From: Anaerolineaceae bacterium
GTDB taxonomy: Bacteria; Chloroflexota; Anaerolineae; Aggregatilineales; Phototrophicaceae
NCBI GenBank assembly: GCA_028818375.1
Contig: JAPPOB010000005.1
Coordinates: forward strand, 62,001-126,000
Length of the DNA stretch: 64,000 nucleotides
Direction of reading: 5' to 3'
Shown here: positions 62,680 through 64,000 of the stretch, in pieces
Numbering within the stretch: the first letter of the stretch is position 1
Layout: each line of letters begins with the position of its first letter
The notes under the pieces: generated by a model
What the model was told of the DNA's origin: nothing
Seen by the model: the letters and a program-made list of their open reading frames with translations, nothing else
The model's database searches: none
Translations under genes and position numbers: made by a program

Positions 62680-63917
62680 GAAAGCTTCCGATGGAACATC
62701 AACTCGTGCTCCGGCAGAAGCTGCGGATAGAAGATTTTCACAAGGTCGCGCAGCAGCAGGTGGGGCCGCGCCAGACCCGTCTCCCAGTAATCGTTGCCGC
62801 CGTGCTCGTTGGTGCGGGCATCCGTGTTGTAGACGGCGTCGTGGCGGTAGGCGGCGAATTCTGAGTAGCGCTCGTCGTCGGCCAGCAGCGCTGCCAGCGA
62901 GCCCATCAGGAAGCGGTTGAGAATCCAGACGGGCGCTTCAAGACCGGCCTCGTAGACCGTCTCGAAATCGAAGGGCTGGTTGACCGCGCCGGTCACTTCG
63001 TCCATCAGCACGTAGTTGACGCCGGCGTCGCGCATCAGCTGGCCCACCCAGCTCTCCTGCCCGGGAATGATCCAGGCGTCGCTGTAGGGCGAAAAGGTGT
63101 TCAGCAGTACCGTGAGGCGTTCCTCTTCGCGCACGGCGGCGGCGATGTCGGCGGCGGCGTCATAGTCGGCCATCAGTCGCCCGTAAAGCGCTTCTGCGGC
63201 TGCTTCCTCGTTGAAGAAGGCGGCGATGAACTTGAGCCACTCGGCGCGCGCGGGCAGGCTCGGCTCCAACCAGTCGGCATTGATGGCAGTGAAGACCCCG
63301 GCATCCAGCAGCACGGGATGGGCATCCGTCTCGGGATTGAAGCCATTGGCCAGCACGAGGTCCGGCGCCAGTTCCAGCACCCGCTCAACGTTGATGGAAG
63401 CGCCGTTGCCAACCTCGGCCAGCTCACCCGCCTGCAGCATGGCCACCACTTCCGCCGTGTTGACGTAGTTGCCGTTGTCCACCGCGACCAGCTTGTGCAG
63501 TTGACCGAGGTCCAGCAGATTGGGAAGTTGCGTCGTCGAAAGCGAGATGACGCTGTTCACCGGCACCTCGACCATCAGGGAGTCCTCATGGCCCTCCGGC
63601 AGCGGCGTGCCGCATTGCAACAGGAGGTACTCGATCGCGGACTCCGCGCCCGGCCAGGGTTGCAGCGTACGCAGCACTTTGTAATGCCCGCGATACTCAA
63701 TCTCGAGCCCAGTGGCGTTGACCAGGGTCGCCTTGTCGGGGAAGTAATCGACGGCGGGATCGAAATCCTCGACGCAGCCCCGGGTCAGGTTGCCATCCTG
63801 ACCGACCAGCGGCGCTGTCAAAAGCAACAGCAGGGCCGTTATGAGGAGCGGTCGGGCCACCCCCCTCAACAGAAAACCCGCCAAGTGGCGGGTCGCAGGT
63901 CGTGAAAAGTTACTCAC
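62676..63917 (-). CDS. Iron-siderophore/cobalamin ABC transporter substrate-binding protein
   Basis: 413 residues with an N-terminal hydrophobic signal (PLLITALLLLLTAPLVGQD). FecB/BtuF-type features: NSVISLSTTQLPNLLDLGQL, NVERVLELAPDLVLANGF, EAPVWILNRF. The first 100 residues of the mature part include a pair of Cys (CVEDFD and LLQCGTP) that could form a disulfide, unusual for this family. GTG or other start at 63917 needs confirmation; the reading lacks a clear ribosome site. First gene of the operon, 83 bases from the window end. Confidence 0.85.
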   Translation of the reverse strand: MSNFSRPATRHLAGFLLRGVARPLLITALLLLLTAPLVGQDGNLTRGCVEDFDPAVDYFPDKATLVNATGLEIEYRGHYKVLRTLQPWPGAESAIEYLLLQCGTPLPEGHEDSLMVEVPVNSVISLSTTQLPNLLDLGQLHKLVAVDNGNYVNTAEVVAMLQAGELAEVGNGASINVERVLELAPDLVLANGFNPETDAHPVLLDAGVFTAINADWLEPSLPARAEWLKFIAAFFNEEAAAEALYGRLMADYDAAADIAAAVREEERLTVLLNTFSPYSDAWIIPGQESWVGQLMRDAGVNYVLMDEVTGAVNQPFDFETVYEAGLEAPVWILNRFLMGSLAALLADDERYSEFAAYRHDAVYNTDARTNEHGGNDYWETGLARPHLLLRDLVKIFYPQLLPEHELMFHRKLS

Positions 63918-64000
63918 AGTGCTCCCCTTTCTCCACGAAGGATCATCACTCCGGCGCGGTCGGGCATTCGGACTTTCCCGATCACTGTCGGGATTACCGC

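Overview
The window is a GC-rich bacterial chromosome segment carrying about 57 protein-coding genes or gene remnants on both strands. No rRNA, tRNA or CRISPR array was seen. Gene content fits a heterotrophic, sugar-degrading member of the Chloroflexota (Anaerolineae/Caldilineales-like): Tat-exported sugar-binding proteins, GH4 and GH32 glycosidases, CE7 esterases, DUF624, NIPSNAP, LLM flavin enzymes, MenA, CarD and many G/C-rich palindromic repeats. This assignment is inference from gene content; there is no marker gene to prove it.

Layout. 1-2.1 kb: two sugar ABC substrate-binding protein genes, one cut by the window edge and one a pseudogene. 2.1-6.3 kb: GH32 fructosidase, galactokinase, GH4 alpha-galactosidase. 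6.6-10.4 kb: ParB/ParA pair, MenA, CarD-family regulator. 10.5-14.1 kb: two phage-tail-collar-domain proteins sharing an upstream palindrome, and acetyl-CoA synthetase. 14.2-19.3 kb: two MFS paralogs, NIPSNAP protein, agarase-like protein. 19.4-28.2 kb: sugar-oxidation cluster (two Gfo/Idh/MocA dehydrogenases, four tandem SDRs of which one is wrecked, two sugar isomerase/epimerase-type TIM barrels, aldo/keto reductase). 28.3-29.6 kb: AT-richer restriction-modification-like island. 29.6-36.8 kb: GalT, LLM enzyme, DUF624 protein, two CE7 esterases around an MDR dehydrogenase, gene relics. 36.8-40.3 kb: glutamate dehydrogenase, RarA, nitroreductase, small unknown protein. 40.4-45.0 kb: Mn/Zn/Fe ABC importer operon whose two permeases carry fused C-terminal regulator-like domains, behind a promoter overlapped by a perfect palindromic operator. 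45.2-47.3 kb: GDP-mannose-epimerase-like protein and tartrate/isopropylmalate-type dehydrogenase. 47.3-48.3 kb: a DUF559 endonuclease gene framed by two copies of a palindromic-repeat module. 48.3-54.9 kb: peptide-type ABC binding protein, GNAT, then phosphohexomutase, nucleotidyltransferase, TPP enzyme and left-handed beta-helix protein. 55-60.5 kb: sialidase-like protein, Crp/Fnr regulator, and a GMC oxidoreductase system (small subunit plus two large-subunit paralogs). 60.5-63.9 kb: iron-siderophore/cobalamin-type ABC importer.

How the parts fit. GH32, GH4, the CE7 esterases and the sugar-binding proteins feed sugars inward; galK and galT supply two Leloir steps (no galE seen). The GMC enzymes with their hitch-hiker subunit resemble glucoside 3-dehydrogenases, and the ATGA-coupled Gfo/Idh plus TIM-barrel pair resembles enzymes that process 3-keto-glycosides, so a dispersed oxidative glycoside-degradation route is plausible.

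The most unusual element is the family of short palindromic repeats, which sit at 5' and 3' ends of genes, have damaged two coding sequences, and occur as two long module copies flanking a small endonuclease gene. The fused Cys-knuckle/regulator permeases are the second most unusual item.
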